Shown one piece after another: positions 1 through 7,577 of a stretch of 11,178 nucleotides of DNA. A program made the translations under genes and the position numbers. Source of the DNA: CAYYHA01 sp964471535 (lineage in GTDB: Bacteria > Myxococcota > Myxococcia > SLRQ01); assembly GCA_964471535.1 (NCBI GenBank), contig CAYYHA010000124.1, positions 1 to 11,178 on the forward strand, written 5' to 3'. Numbering within the stretch: the stretch's first letter is position 1; every line of letters starts with the position of its first letter. The notes under the pieces were generated by a model. It had not been told where the DNA came from. It ran no database searches and was given only the letters and a program-made list of their open reading frames with translations.

Positions 1-812
1 TCCCGGCTCCCGACCTTTTCGATCGCCCGCGCCACGCCGTTGGGCCCGTGGTTGTGCGCAGTGAGGGCGAGCGGCCAGTTCCCGAGGCGCTGGTAGCTAC
101 GCCGAAGCATCCGCGCGAGCGCGCGCGCCGCGAGCTCCGGATCGCGGCGCTGGTCGTAGAGGCGGTTTCGCTCGAGGCCGAGTTCACGTGCGGTCGCAGG
201 CATGAACTGAAAGAGACCGTGGGCCCCCACGGGAGACTGGGCATGGGGATCGAAGAGGGACTCGACGAAGGCGAGCGCGATGAGGTCCTCGGGCAGGCCC
301 TCTTCGTGGAAGACGGCGAGCACCACCTCCTTCCACCGGTCGAAACGTTCGAGCCCCTCATGGAAGCGGTCGGCGAGGCCGTACTGCCAGCGCAGGCGGG
401 TCGACGCAGCCCGGATGGCATAGGGCTTGTGCCGGAGGGCCGCATAGACCTGCCGCTCGAGCCCTTCGAGCTTCGATTCCGAAAGTCCACCCTGCTTCCA
501 TCGAGCTTCGAGGGAGCGAAGTGCGGCGCGGATGGCGTCCATATGCGCACCGATGATCTCCCGGCGTTTGCGAACCGCTTCCTTCCAAAGCTTCGGATCG
601 GTGGGCTTCGGGTACAGGCGCCAGGCCCCAAGTTCCACCACTTCGTAGACGACATCGAGGTGCTCACGATCGTGGATCACCACCTGCCCGCTGTCCCACT
701 CCGCGTAGACACGCTCCCAGAAGCGTACGTTCGGCTCGAGCGCCTCCGGCTCGGGGAAGGCAGCGGGCAGCACCGCGAGGCCGGTGGCGAGCAGCCACGC
801 AGTGGTGATCAC
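1..812 (-). CDS. MltD-like lytic murein transglycosylase, 3' end cut by window edge
   Basis: Predicted periplasmic lytic transglycosylase that cleaves the MurNAc-GlcNAc bond of peptidoglycan to give 1,6-anhydro ends. 270 residues are visible and no stop is reached. The start is GTG at 812-810, overlapping the dacB stop codon as GTGA; no ATG gives a comparable start. Residues 1-18 look like a signal peptide. Residues about 29-59 carry FW..VY and QVVIHD...VVYEVV, which I recall from the N-terminus of deltaproteobacterial MltD-like proteins. The SLT domain begins near 163. FVESLFDP holds the likely catalytic Glu184, followed by SPVGAHGLFQFMPATA and later LTAHNHGPNGV. It is the second gene after dacB and probably translationally coupled to it. 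Any C-terminal LysM repeats would lie outside the window, so MltD versus another SLT-family enzyme stays open. Confidence 0.9.
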   Translation of the reverse strand, partial: MITTAWLLATGLAVLPAAFPEPEALEPNVRFWERVYAEWDSGQVVIHDREHLDVVYEVVELGAWRLYPKPTDPKLWKEAVRKRREIIGAHMDAIRAALRSLEARWKQGGLSESKLEGLERQVYAALRHKPYAIRAASTRLRWQYGLADRFHEGLERFDRWKEVVLAVFHEEGLPEDLIALAFVESLFDPHAQSPVGAHGLFQFMPATARELGLERNRLYDQRRDPELAARALARMLRRSYQRLGNWPLALTAHNHGPNGVARAIEKVGSR

Positions 813-3076
813 AAGCCGCCGCCTCCCCCCGGCTGCACCTCTTCGGGCGTCTCCTCCAGCGCGGGCTCACTCCCCTCTCCGGTGGCCAGCGATGCGTGGG
901 GTGCCTCGCCTTCTTCCTCTCGGTGGAGCAAGGTGTGGAGGTAGGAGCCGCTGGCCAAGAGCCGCTCCGACCCGCCCTGCTCGGCAGCGGCCTCCAACGC
1001 ACGGCGCAGCGGGTGGCTCTCGAGCTCCTCCACGGGCGTACCCCGCACGAAGGCGCTGAGCACCGCCTTTGCCGTCTCCTCGTCGAGTCCGCCCAGCACC
1101 GCGAGACACTCGTCCGGGGCCGTGCGGCCCACCTCCGAGAGACCCTCAGCGACCTCCGTCCCCAGGGGCGCGTCCGCGGTGGCGAACCGCGCGGCAGCGA
1201 AGAGGCGGGCGATGGCGTCGCGCCGGCCCTCGGCCGCGAGATCGAGAAAGGAGGAGAGCACCGGCGTCGGCCCGCCCCGCTCGCTGGCGACGGTGGCGAG
1301 CCGGCGAAGAAAGTCGGCGTCGGGCTCGAAGGCTTCGATGAGCAGCCTCGCTCCAAGTGACGGCTCGGAGTGATAGAGGGCCTCGGCGATGACCGCGCGC
1401 ACGACGGGATCCGTCTCGGTTCGCAGCGCACTCTTCAAGAATCGTACGTTGCGCGGGTTCTCCTCAGCCCCGAGGCTCGCGTAGACGCGCACCCGATCCC
1501 GGAGGCTGGGCGCGCCCTGCCCGAGCGTCGCAGGCGGGCCCGCTGCCACGGCCGCCGGTGGGACGCCACCTGGTGGGAGTCCGTAGGAGGCGATGGCCTC
1601 GGCGATGGTGTCGACGCCGCGTACCACTTCGGAGTAGCGGCCTGGATGATCGTTGACCAAGATGGAGAAGGCGAGCACCTCACCGGCCGCGGTCGCCACG
1701 TAGCCAGAGAGCGCGGAGACGTTCTCGAGGGTGCCCGTCTTCGCCCGCATCACGCCGGCAGCAGGGGTCTCATCCAGGCGAAACGCCGCGGTGCCGTCCC
1801 GCCCCACCACGGACAGCGAGGAGACGAACTCCGGCATCACCTGAAAGTGACGCCACATGTGCCGCAGCAAGGTGGTGATCTGGCGCGCAGAGACACGGTT
1901 GGTGTCGTTGAGCCCCGAGCCGTTCTTCATCACATAGGTCCCACGGGGGATGCCGACCTCGCGCTCGAGGAACGCCTCGACGACGGCGATCCCACTCGGC
2001 CAGGAACCCGGTGGACCCTGCACCTCTGCGCCCAGGGTCTTCAAGAGCATCTCCGCGATGTGGTTGTTGGAGATCTTGTTGACCGTGCGGACGATGGACG
2101 CCAGACGATCCGAATAGCTTCGGTAGAGAAGCTTCGCATCGGGGGGTACTCTTCCCTCTTTCACCATCGGCCCCATGCGCACGCCCCGCCGCTTCAGGTA
2201 GGCACGGAAGGTATGCCCGAAGTACAGAGGCGGGTTGTCGATGCGCCGGTAGTACACCGCACCCTTGTGACCGATCGGCTGGTAGCCGCGCACGTGGATC
2301 TTCTGACGCTTACCCAGCGGGATGGAGGCAGGGATGTGGCGACGGCGGCGGCGCGCGCTGACGGTGAGCACGTGGTTGTCGACGACGAAGTAATCGCTCT
2401 CCGGGTCGACACTGACGATCGCGGGCAGACCCGGGCGGCGCCCCGGGCGGACGTGGATGGCCACGGCATTGAAGTTCAGCGAGAGCGCACCGACGGGTGC
2501 GACATAGGCGCGATCCGAATGCTCCTGCTCCCAGCCCGGTCCCTCGCGGACGTCGTCGAAGTAGCTGTCATCGACGATCACGGCCCCGGTGATCCGTCGA
2601 ATCCCCATGTGCCACAGGTCGGTGACCAGGCGGTGCATGCGCTCGCTGACGAAGGTGGGATCCCCCTTGCCCTTTACATAGATGTTCCCGCGGACCACGC
2701 CGTTGGCGTCCGGTTCACGGTCCACGTAGATCTCGGTCTCGAAACGAAAGTCCGGGCCCAAGAGTTCGAGCGCTGCAGCGGTAGTGAACAGCTTCATGTT
2801 GGAAGCCGGGTTGAGGAGACTGTCGGCGCTCAGCGCGTAGATCTCCTCTCCCGTCTCCACCGAGACGACGTGCAGCCCCACCCGCGCCTCTTCGACTCCC
2901 GCCCGGGCCACCGCGTCGTCGATGAGCTCCACGAGGGCCTGGCGCGCGGCCTTGCGAGAGACGGCGGAGCTGGGAACGAGATGGCTCGGGTCGGGCCCCA
3001 CGGGCGTCGCCTGCGCGAGAAGCGGCGTCGCCACGAGCATGACCCAGACTGAAACCCGCAAGAGTGCCCCGTGCAT
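809..3076 (-). CDS. dacB: D-alanyl-D-alanine carboxypeptidase/endopeptidase, PBP4 family, with C-terminal helical extension
   Basis: Class C penicillin-binding protein, a periplasmic serine DD-peptidase that trims terminal D-Ala and cuts peptide cross-links. I chose the ATG at 3076 (755 aa): GGGAG lies five bases upstream, and a signal peptide follows at once (residues 1-24, MHGALLRVSVWVMLVATPLL then AQA). An ATG four codons further upstream lacks a ribosome site. Active-site motifs are complete: S92-N-M-K95, S336-N-N338 and K446-T-G448. The 244-residue gap between the first two motifs matches my memory of E. coli PBP4 and leaves room for the class C inserted domains. The catalytic part ends near 500. 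Residues about 520-715 are an Ala/Leu-rich helical region resembling HEAT-like repeats, followed by an acidic tail ending in five glycines and leucine. E. coli PBP4 is about 477 aa, so this extension is unusual. The gene overlaps the downstream transglycosylase by four bases. Confidence 0.93.
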   Translation of the reverse strand: MHGALLRVSVWVMLVATPLLAQATPVGPDPSHLVPSSAVSRKAARQALVELIDDAVARAGVEEARVGLHVVSVETGEEIYALSADSLLNPASNMKLFTTAAALELLGPDFRFETEIYVDREPDANGVVRGNIYVKGKGDPTFVSERMHRLVTDLWHMGIRRITGAVIVDDSYFDDVREGPGWEQEHSDRAYVAPVGALSLNFNAVAIHVRPGRRPGLPAIVSVDPESDYFVVDNHVLTVSARRRRRHIPASIPLGKRQKIHVRGYQPIGHKGAVYYRRIDNPPLYFGHTFRAYLKRRGVRMGPMVKEGRVPPDAKLLYRSYSDRLASIVRTVNKISNNHIAEMLLKTLGAEVQGPPGSWPSGIAVVEAFLEREVGIPRGTYVMKNGSGLNDTNRVSARQITTLLRHMWRHFQVMPEFVSSLSVVGRDGTAAFRLDETPAAGVMRAKTGTLENVSALSGYVATAAGEVLAFSILVNDHPGRYSEVVRGVDTIAEAIASYGLPPGGVPPAAVAAGPPATLGQGAPSLRDRVRVYASLGAEENPRNVRFLKSALRTETDPVVRAVIAEALYHSEPSLGARLLIEAFEPDADFLRRLATVASERGGPTPVLSSFLDLAAEGRRDAIARLFAAARFATADAPLGTEVAEGLSEVGRTAPDECLAVLGGLDEETAKAVLSAFVRGTPVEELESHPLRRALEAAAEQGGSERLLASGSYLHTLLHREEEGEAPHASLATGEGSEPALEETPEEVQPGGGGGL

Positions 3077-3131
3077 CGCTGCTCCCATCGGAGGTTGACC
3101 CTGCTTCGGCACCGGGTTTAGCAAGGTTCCG
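3077..3131. promoter_or_regulatory. Short divergent intergenic region between dacB and the ABC importer operon
   Basis: These 55 bases separate two divergent operons, so both promoters must lie here or reach into coding sequence. On the plus strand TTGACC at 3095-3100 is a good -35-like box, but the best -10 candidate, TTTAGC at 3117-3122 after 16 bases, matches only three of six consensus positions. A start from it would fall within a few bases of the GTG at 3132. I found no convincing minus-strand promoter and no operator. AAGG at 3123-3126 is the likely ribosome site for the binding-protein gene. Confidence 0.4.
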
Positions 3132-4760
3132 GTGCCGGCGACCCAGCAGGCGTTCCTTCCGTGTTTCCGAAAGGATACCACCTCGCGATCCGCCGCCGCA
3201 AAGCGACCCCTCTCGGCCGTCGGTTCGTACCCACTTCGGCTCCTGTGCCTGGCTGCGCTGATTGCGGTGTTCGGGGGCGCCTCTGGCTGCGCGCGCCCCG
3301 GGGTCGCGCGGGAGCCCGGGGTCCTCGTGCTCCTCATCGACAGCCCACCGGAGTCGCTCGATCGGCGCCTGACCCTCTCCGCCAACGGACAGCGCCTCGC
3401 CTCGCTGATCCAATCGGGCCTGGTCCGCATCGGCGACCAGGGTGAAGTCGAACCGGATCTCGCGGAACGCTTCGAGCGAATCGGCACGACGCGCTATCGC
3501 TTTCATCTGCGTCCGGGTCTGACCTTCCACGACGGATCACCGTTGACCGCAGCCGACGTGGTCTACACCTACGAATCGCTCCGCGACCCGAAGGTGGGGT
3601 CGCCCCTCGGACCCAAGTACGAGGCCATCGAATCGGTCGAGGCAGTCGACCCTCACACCGTCGACATCGTGCTCGCCGAGCCCTTCGCGCCGCTGCTCCT
3701 CGACCTGACCATGGGGATCGTACCCGCGCAGATGGCGGATCCCGCCTACGCGGAGGCGCACCCCGTCCCCCCGGGGGCGGGACCCTTTCGCTTCGCGGGG
3801 CGCCCCGACGAGGAGCACATCCGCCTCGAGCCCTTCGAAAATTGGTGGGGCGGCGCGCCACGCCTGCGCCGCCTCGAGGTGGTGGTGGCACGGGACGAGA
3901 CGACGCGGGTCCTCTCTCTCCTCCACGGGGAGGCAGATTTGGTGCAGGGATCGATCTCCCCTGTCCTCCTGCCTCGCCTCGAAGCGGCCCCCCATCTGCG
4001 CGTGGTCCGTGCCAGCCCTGGTCCCGGCTACGCCTACCTTGGCTTCAACCTCCGGCACCCCATCCTCTCCGACGTGCGCGTGCGACGCGCCATCGCCCAC
4101 GCCATCGATCGTGAATCGATCACGCGCTACAAGTTCAAGGGCGCAGCGAGGCCGGCATCGGGCATGCTCCCGGAAGGACACTGGGCCTACGGACCGGCAC
4201 GCCGCTACGCCTACGATCCGAAGCGGGCACGGGCGCTGCTGGCGGAGGCTGGCTATCCCGATGGCTTCGAGATCACCTACAAGACCTCCACCGATCGCTT
4301 CCGCCGCAGCGTCGCACTCGTGATCAAGAAGCAGCTCGAGGCGGTGGGCATTCGGGTCGATCTGCGCGCCTACGAATGGGGCACCTTCTACGGCGACATC
4401 AAGCGGGGCAACTTCGAGATCACCACGCTGAAGTGGACGCCGGTGATCGAGCCTCACCTGATGCACTGGACCTTCCACTCGACCTCGATCCCCAGCGAAG
4501 AGAACGGCTGGGTCGGCGGCAACCGCGGAGCCTACCGGAACCCCGAGGTGGACCGACTCCTCGACGAGGCGGCCCACGTGCTCGACCCAAAACGACGCGC
4601 CGAGCTGTATCGCACCGTTCAGCGCATCCTCGCCGAAGACCTCCCCTACGTCCCCCTCTGGCACGAGGACACGATTGCCGTGGTGAGCGACCGGGTGGAG
4701 GGCTTCCACCTCTCACCCTGGGGCTTCCTCCATCCGCTGGCGGAGGTCTCGGTGCGATGA
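3132..4760 (+). CDS. ABC transporter substrate-binding lipoprotein, peptide/nickel (SBP_bac_5, DppA/OppA-like) family
   Basis: Family 5 solute-binding protein that captures a peptide-like ligand in the periplasm and delivers it to the two permeases encoded next. 542 aa, within the usual range. No ATG exists at the 5' end; GTG at 3132 follows AAGG by five bases. The N-terminus is long and basic, then a hydrophobic stretch (about 35-50) ends in ASGC with Cys53 as probable lipid-modified residue. Ala at -3 makes this lipobox slightly atypical. The family signature lies at about 109-145 (DLAERFE, YRFHLRPGLTFHDGSPLTAADV). Later family features are YLGFNLRHPILSDVRVRRAIAHAID and LPYVPLWHED. The stop overlaps the dppB-type gene as ATGA. 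The substrate cannot be told from sequence; dipeptides, oligopeptides or murein peptides are all possible. Confidence 0.92.
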   Translation: MPATQQAFLPCFRKDTTSRSAAAKRPLSAVGSYPLRLLCLAALIAVFGGASGCARPGVAREPGVLVLLIDSPPESLDRRLTLSANGQRLASLIQSGLVRIGDQGEVEPDLAERFERIGTTRYRFHLRPGLTFHDGSPLTAADVVYTYESLRDPKVGSPLGPKYEAIESVEAVDPHTVDIVLAEPFAPLLLDLTMGIVPAQMADPAYAEAHPVPPGAGPFRFAGRPDEEHIRLEPFENWWGGAPRLRRLEVVVARDETTRVLSLLHGEADLVQGSISPVLLPRLEAAPHLRVVRASPGPGYAYLGFNLRHPILSDVRVRRAIAHAIDRESITRYKFKGAARPASGMLPEGHWAYGPARRYAYDPKRARALLAEAGYPDGFEITYKTSTDRFRRSVALVIKKQLEAVGIRVDLRAYEWGTFYGDIKRGNFEITTLKWTPVIEPHLMHWTFHSTSIPSEENGWVGGNRGAYRNPEVDRLLDEAAHVLDPKRRAELYRTVQRILAEDLPYVPLWHEDTIAVVSDRVEGFHLSPWGFLHPLAEVSVR

Positions 4761-5686
4761 GCTTCCTCCTGCGCAAGGTGGGAACGACGCTCTTGAGCCT
4801 CGCAGGCGTGACCCTTATCGTCACGCTCTTCCTCAACTTCATTCCCGGAGATCCGGTGGAGGTGATGCTGGGGGAGCAGGCGGGAAACGTGGACCGTGCA
4901 GCGCTGCGCCGAGCCATCGGACTGGACCGTCCGGTGCACGAGCAGGTCTTCCGCTTCGTAAGAGATCTTGCGACCGGCGAGCTACGCACCTCCCTGCCGC
5001 CATTCAAGGAGAAGGTGCTCCCCAAGATCGCGGAGAAGCTGCCGCGCACCCTGGTGCTCGCGGTCGTCTCGATGACGCTGGCGATCCTCATCGCGATCCC
5101 GCTGGGAGTCTTCTCGGCCCAGAGAAAGGGCGGAGTGCTCGATCAGGGTGCGATGGTCTTCGCCCTCCTGGGGGTGAGCATTCCCCGCTCGGCGCTCGGC
5201 CCGGTGCTCATCGTCCTCTTCGCCATCGAGCTGGGGTGGCTCCCGGCCCTGGGCGACGTAGACACACGCTCCCTCATCCTGCCCTCGCTCACCCTGGCGC
5301 TGGCACTCGCAGCGATGCTCTCGCGCATGACCCGCAGCGCCATGCTCGACGTGAACCGGGAGGACTACGTGACCACCGCCCGGGCCAAGGGGCTGCCGGA
5401 GCGGACGGTGGTCTGGCGCCACGTCCTGCGAAACGCCCTCATTCCGGTGATCACCATCGTGGGGCTGCAGTTCGGCGCGCTCCTCGTGGGAGGCATCGTG
5501 ACCGAGAAGGTCTTCAACTGGCCGGGCATGGGCACCCTGCTCCTGCAGGCGGTGCAGCAGCGGGACTACAACACCGTGCGGGCCTGCGTCCTCGTCTTCA
5601 CCTTCGTGTACGTGGTGGTGAACCTCCTCACCGACCTGGCCTACGCCCTGGTGGATCCACGGGTGCGAAGCGAGGGCCGGCGATGA
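4757..5686 (+). CDS. ABC transporter permease, DppB/OppB type
   Basis: Inner-membrane permease subunit of the peptide importer, 309 aa, normal for the family. The start is the ATG overlapping the binding-protein stop (ATGA), with GGAGG about ten bases upstream. The N-terminal transmembrane segment (about 8-29) runs into FIPGDPVEVMLGEQ, typical of DppB/OppB. Further hydrophobic segments lie near 98-120, 131-160, 173-188, 226-248 and 276-297. The cytoplasmic EAA loop that contacts the ATPase is clear at about 202-230 (EDYVTTARAKGLPERTVVWRHVLRNALIP). VFNWPGMGTLLLQAV near 252-266 is also conserved. It should pair with the DppC-type subunit that follows by another ATGA overlap. No ATP-binding subunit is encoded nearby. 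Confidence 0.94.
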   Translation: MSFLLRKVGTTLLSLAGVTLIVTLFLNFIPGDPVEVMLGEQAGNVDRAALRRAIGLDRPVHEQVFRFVRDLATGELRTSLPPFKEKVLPKIAEKLPRTLVLAVVSMTLAILIAIPLGVFSAQRKGGVLDQGAMVFALLGVSIPRSALGPVLIVLFAIELGWLPALGDVDTRSLILPSLTLALALAAMLSRMTRSAMLDVNREDYVTTARAKGLPERTVVWRHVLRNALIPVITIVGLQFGALLVGGIVTEKVFNWPGMGTLLLQAVQQRDYNTVRACVLVFTFVYVVVNLLTDLAYALVDPRVRSEGRR

Positions 5687-6555
5687 GGGCAGTGACGGCA
5701 GGGGGGCACCGGCAGAGCGCGGGCCTTCGGCACAGCCTCGTCCGACGTCTGCGTGGCCGGGCGACGGCATGGCTGGGCGCTGCGATCGTGCTCCTCTTCG
5801 TCGCCTGCGCTCTCTTCGCCCCGTGGCTGGCACCCTACTCACCGGACGCCATCGATCTGCCCCTCGAGTTCGCCGGCCCCTCGCTGGCCCACCCCTTCGG
5901 AACCGGCGAGAACGGGATCGACGTGTTCACCCACGTGCTCTACGGCGCGCGGGTCTCCCTCGCGGTCGCCGTTGCGACCACCCTGTGCTCCGCAGTCTTC
6001 GGAGTGCTGGCCGGCGCGCTCGCCGGGTATCTCGGGGGCCTCTGGGACGAGGTCCTGATGCGCATCGTCGACGTGCTGCTGGCCTTCCCCTCGATCCTCC
6101 TCGCCATCTTCATCACTGCCGTGCTCGGACCGGCACTCGAACACGTGGTGCTCGCACTGGTGCTCACCGGCTGGGTGGGCTACGCCCGCCTCGCCCGTGG
6201 CCAGGTGCTCGCGCTGCGCGAGCGCGACTTCGTGCAGGCCGCGCGGGCGCTGGGCGCCACCCCTGGGCGGATCCTGCTCCTGCACCTCGTCCCCAACATC
6301 GCCGGTCCCGTGCTGGTGCAGGCGACCTTCGGGCTGCCCGCCGTGATCCTCGCCGAGGTCAGCCTCTCCTTCCTCGGACTCGGGGTGCCGCCTGGCACGC
6401 CGAGCTGGGGGGCACTGCTCGACGCGGGCGCGAGCTACCTTCTCGTCGCCCCGCACCTGGTTCTCTTCCCTGGGCTCGCCGTCGCCGCGGTGGTCCTCGC
6501 CTTCAATCTCCTCGGCGACGGAGTGCGCGACGCCCTCGATCCGCGGCGCAGATGA
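5683..6555 (+). CDS. ABC transporter permease, DppC/OppC type
   Basis: Second inner-membrane permease of the same importer, 290 aa. The start ATG overlaps the previous stop (ATGA), with GAGGG six bases upstream. A basic N-terminus (1-27) precedes the first transmembrane segment (about 29-50). HPFGTGENGIDVFTHVLYGAR at about 70-90 matches the conserved DppC periplasmic segment, where most relatives have LGRD in place of NGID. The EAA loop is at about 181-206 (RDFVQAARALGATPGRILLLHLVPN). LSFLGLGVPPGTPSWGALL at about 228-246 and NLLGDGVRDALDP at the C-terminus are also classical. The operon seems to end here, so the DppD/F-type ATPases must be encoded elsewhere or be shared. Confidence 0.94.
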   Translation: MRAVTAGGHRQSAGLRHSLVRRLRGRATAWLGAAIVLLFVACALFAPWLAPYSPDAIDLPLEFAGPSLAHPFGTGENGIDVFTHVLYGARVSLAVAVATTLCSAVFGVLAGALAGYLGGLWDEVLMRIVDVLLAFPSILLAIFITAVLGPALEHVVLALVLTGWVGYARLARGQVLALRERDFVQAARALGATPGRILLLHLVPNIAGPVLVQATFGLPAVILAEVSLSFLGLGVPPGTPSWGALLDAGASYLLVAPHLVLFPGLAVAAVVLAFNLLGDGVRDALDPRRR

Positions 6556-6571
6556 AGAGTGCACCGTACCG

Positions 6572-6592
6572 GCCCGCAGCGGCCTCGCGGGC
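6572..6592 (+). terminator. Weak hairpin after the importer operon
   Basis: GCCCGC at 6572-6577 and GCGGGC at 6587-6592 form a six-base-pair GC stem with a nine-base loop, 17 bases after the permease stop. No T-run follows, so it is not a canonical intrinsic terminator. It may only be a chance hairpin in GC-rich sequence. The rest of 6556-6682 shows no clear promoter for the next gene. Confidence 0.25.
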
Positions 6593-6682
6593 TCCAAACG
6601 GCTCTTCCGGCGCGGGGGTACCGGGGTCGGCATGGCCCGTAGGAAGTTGCTCTCTCGCCCCGAGGCTGCCAACGATAGGAGC

Positions 6683-7525
6683 ATGAAGCGCGCGGCAGTG
6701 CTTGCGGCAACATTCGCAGGGGTGGCCACGGCTCTGGTCGGCTGCCAGAGCGAGAGCGAGGCATACCGGAGGATCTGCGACGCACCCGACCACCTCTCGC
6801 TCCCAGCGAACGCGAGCTCGAGCGCCCGGGAGGCGGCCCTGTGGCGCTGGATTCACGAGGAGGTGTCCAACCGAGCGGCGCTCGACACCCTCGAGGCACT
6901 GCGCGGCCTCACCTTCGCGGAACGGGCCGAGCGCCTGCGAAACCTGGCCGAGGCGCACGACATCGCCTACTGCACCCTGGCGGAGTTCTACGCGGAGAAC
7001 GCACCGCCGGAGCCCGAAGCGGCGCCGGTGCCCGCAGAGAGGCCGGCGCCTGCCCCCGGACCGGAAGCCACCGACTCCGCCGCCACGCCGCCCCCGCCCG
7101 ATGCGAAGACTGTGGACGCCGTGATCCAGGAGCACCTCGAGGAGGTACAGGCCTGCCGCGCCGCCAGCGAGCACGAGGGAGCGCCCCCGAAGGGCACGGT
7201 GGTGGTGCAGTTCCTCGTGGGGGTGGACGGCCGGGTGGCCGGCGCGAGCATCGGTGAGAACACGACAGGAGATGAGGCACTCGCCGACTGCCTCATCGAC
7301 TTCATCGAGGATCTCGACTTCCCCCCGGCGCCCTCGGGGGTCGCCGTGGTGCGCTACCCCTTCCGCTTCCGAGGGCCCGAAGCCCCGGCCGCCGCGGCGG
7401 CAGGCGGGAGGGGCCCGGAAGAAGGGAACGCCCCAGAGGGCGCCCCAGAGGCAGGTCGAGGAGAGGCAAACGAGGCGACACCGGCCGGCAACGCACCCTC
7501 GGCAGCGGCCGCCGAGGAAGAGTAG
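6683..7525 (+). CDS. Predicted lipoprotein with AgmX/PglI-type C-terminal domain
   Basis: 280 aa from the ATG at 6683. This start gives a textbook lipoprotein signal peptide (MKRAAVLAATFAGVATALVG then Cys21, lipobox LVGC). Its AGGAG sits only one base from the ATG, so the in-frame ATG at 6632, 17 codons upstream with GGGG five bases before it, remains possible. Residues 22-107 are a helical domain I do not recognise, with Cys32 and Cys97. A Pro/Ala/Glu linker follows (108-140). Residues about 143-230 resemble the AgmX/PglI C-terminal domain of myxobacteria: a conserved Cys158 (ACR), GTVVVQFLVGVDGRVAGASI, Cys203 (DCL), FPPAPSGVAVVRYPFRF. This domain has a TonB-C-like pattern. A low-complexity Ala/Gly/Glu tail (231-280) ends the protein. 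In Myxococcus, Agm proteins relate to gliding, but the domain is widespread, so no role is assigned. Confidence 0.8.
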   Translation: MKRAAVLAATFAGVATALVGCQSESEAYRRICDAPDHLSLPANASSSAREAALWRWIHEEVSNRAALDTLEALRGLTFAERAERLRNLAEAHDIAYCTLAEFYAENAPPEPEAAPVPAERPAPAPGPEATDSAATPPPPDAKTVDAVIQEHLEEVQACRAASEHEGAPPKGTVVVQFLVGVDGRVAGASIGENTTGDEALADCLIDFIEDLDFPPAPSGVAVVRYPFRFRGPEAPAAAAAGGRGPEEGNAPEGAPEAGRGEANEATPAGNAPSAAAAEEE

Positions 7526-7566
7526 CGGGGCCCGCCAGGACCCCAGCCAGGCCACCGGGCGGCCCG
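7526..7566. terminator. Possible imperfect hairpin between convergent genes
   Basis: The 52 bases between the convergent lipoprotein and lolA-like stops contain an imperfect GC-rich inverted repeat (arms about 7526-7536 and 7557-7566, with bulges and a 20-base loop). It has no T-run on either strand. It could slow both transcription units, but the evidence is weak. Confidence 0.22.
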
Positions 7567-7577
7567 AGCCACGCCGC

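Noticed and set aside
48..944. 298-codon plus-strand open frame at the left edge
   Set aside because: The minus strand here codes for a transglycosylase with an intact SLT motif, and the plus frame is its shadow.
1370..3052. 560-codon open frame on the plus strand, antisense to dacB
   Set aside because: It is the complement of a gene with complete PBP4 motifs. The translation is rich in His, Arg, Asp and Gly with no recognisable domain, as expected for a shadow frame in GC-rich DNA.
3077..3487. N-terminal extension of dacB up to 3487
   Set aside because: The extra 137 residues overlap the divergent binding-protein gene, lack family similarity and would bury the signal peptide that begins at 3076.
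3537..4709. 390-codon minus-strand open frame inside the binding-protein gene
   Set aside because: It is antisense to a clear SBP_bac_5 protein and its translation has the same low-information His/Gly/Asp-rich make-up as other shadows.
4376..4756. Upstream extension of the DppB-type permease
   Set aside because: It overlaps the binding-protein gene and has the composition of a frame-shifted shadow; the ATG at 4757 begins directly with the family N-terminus.
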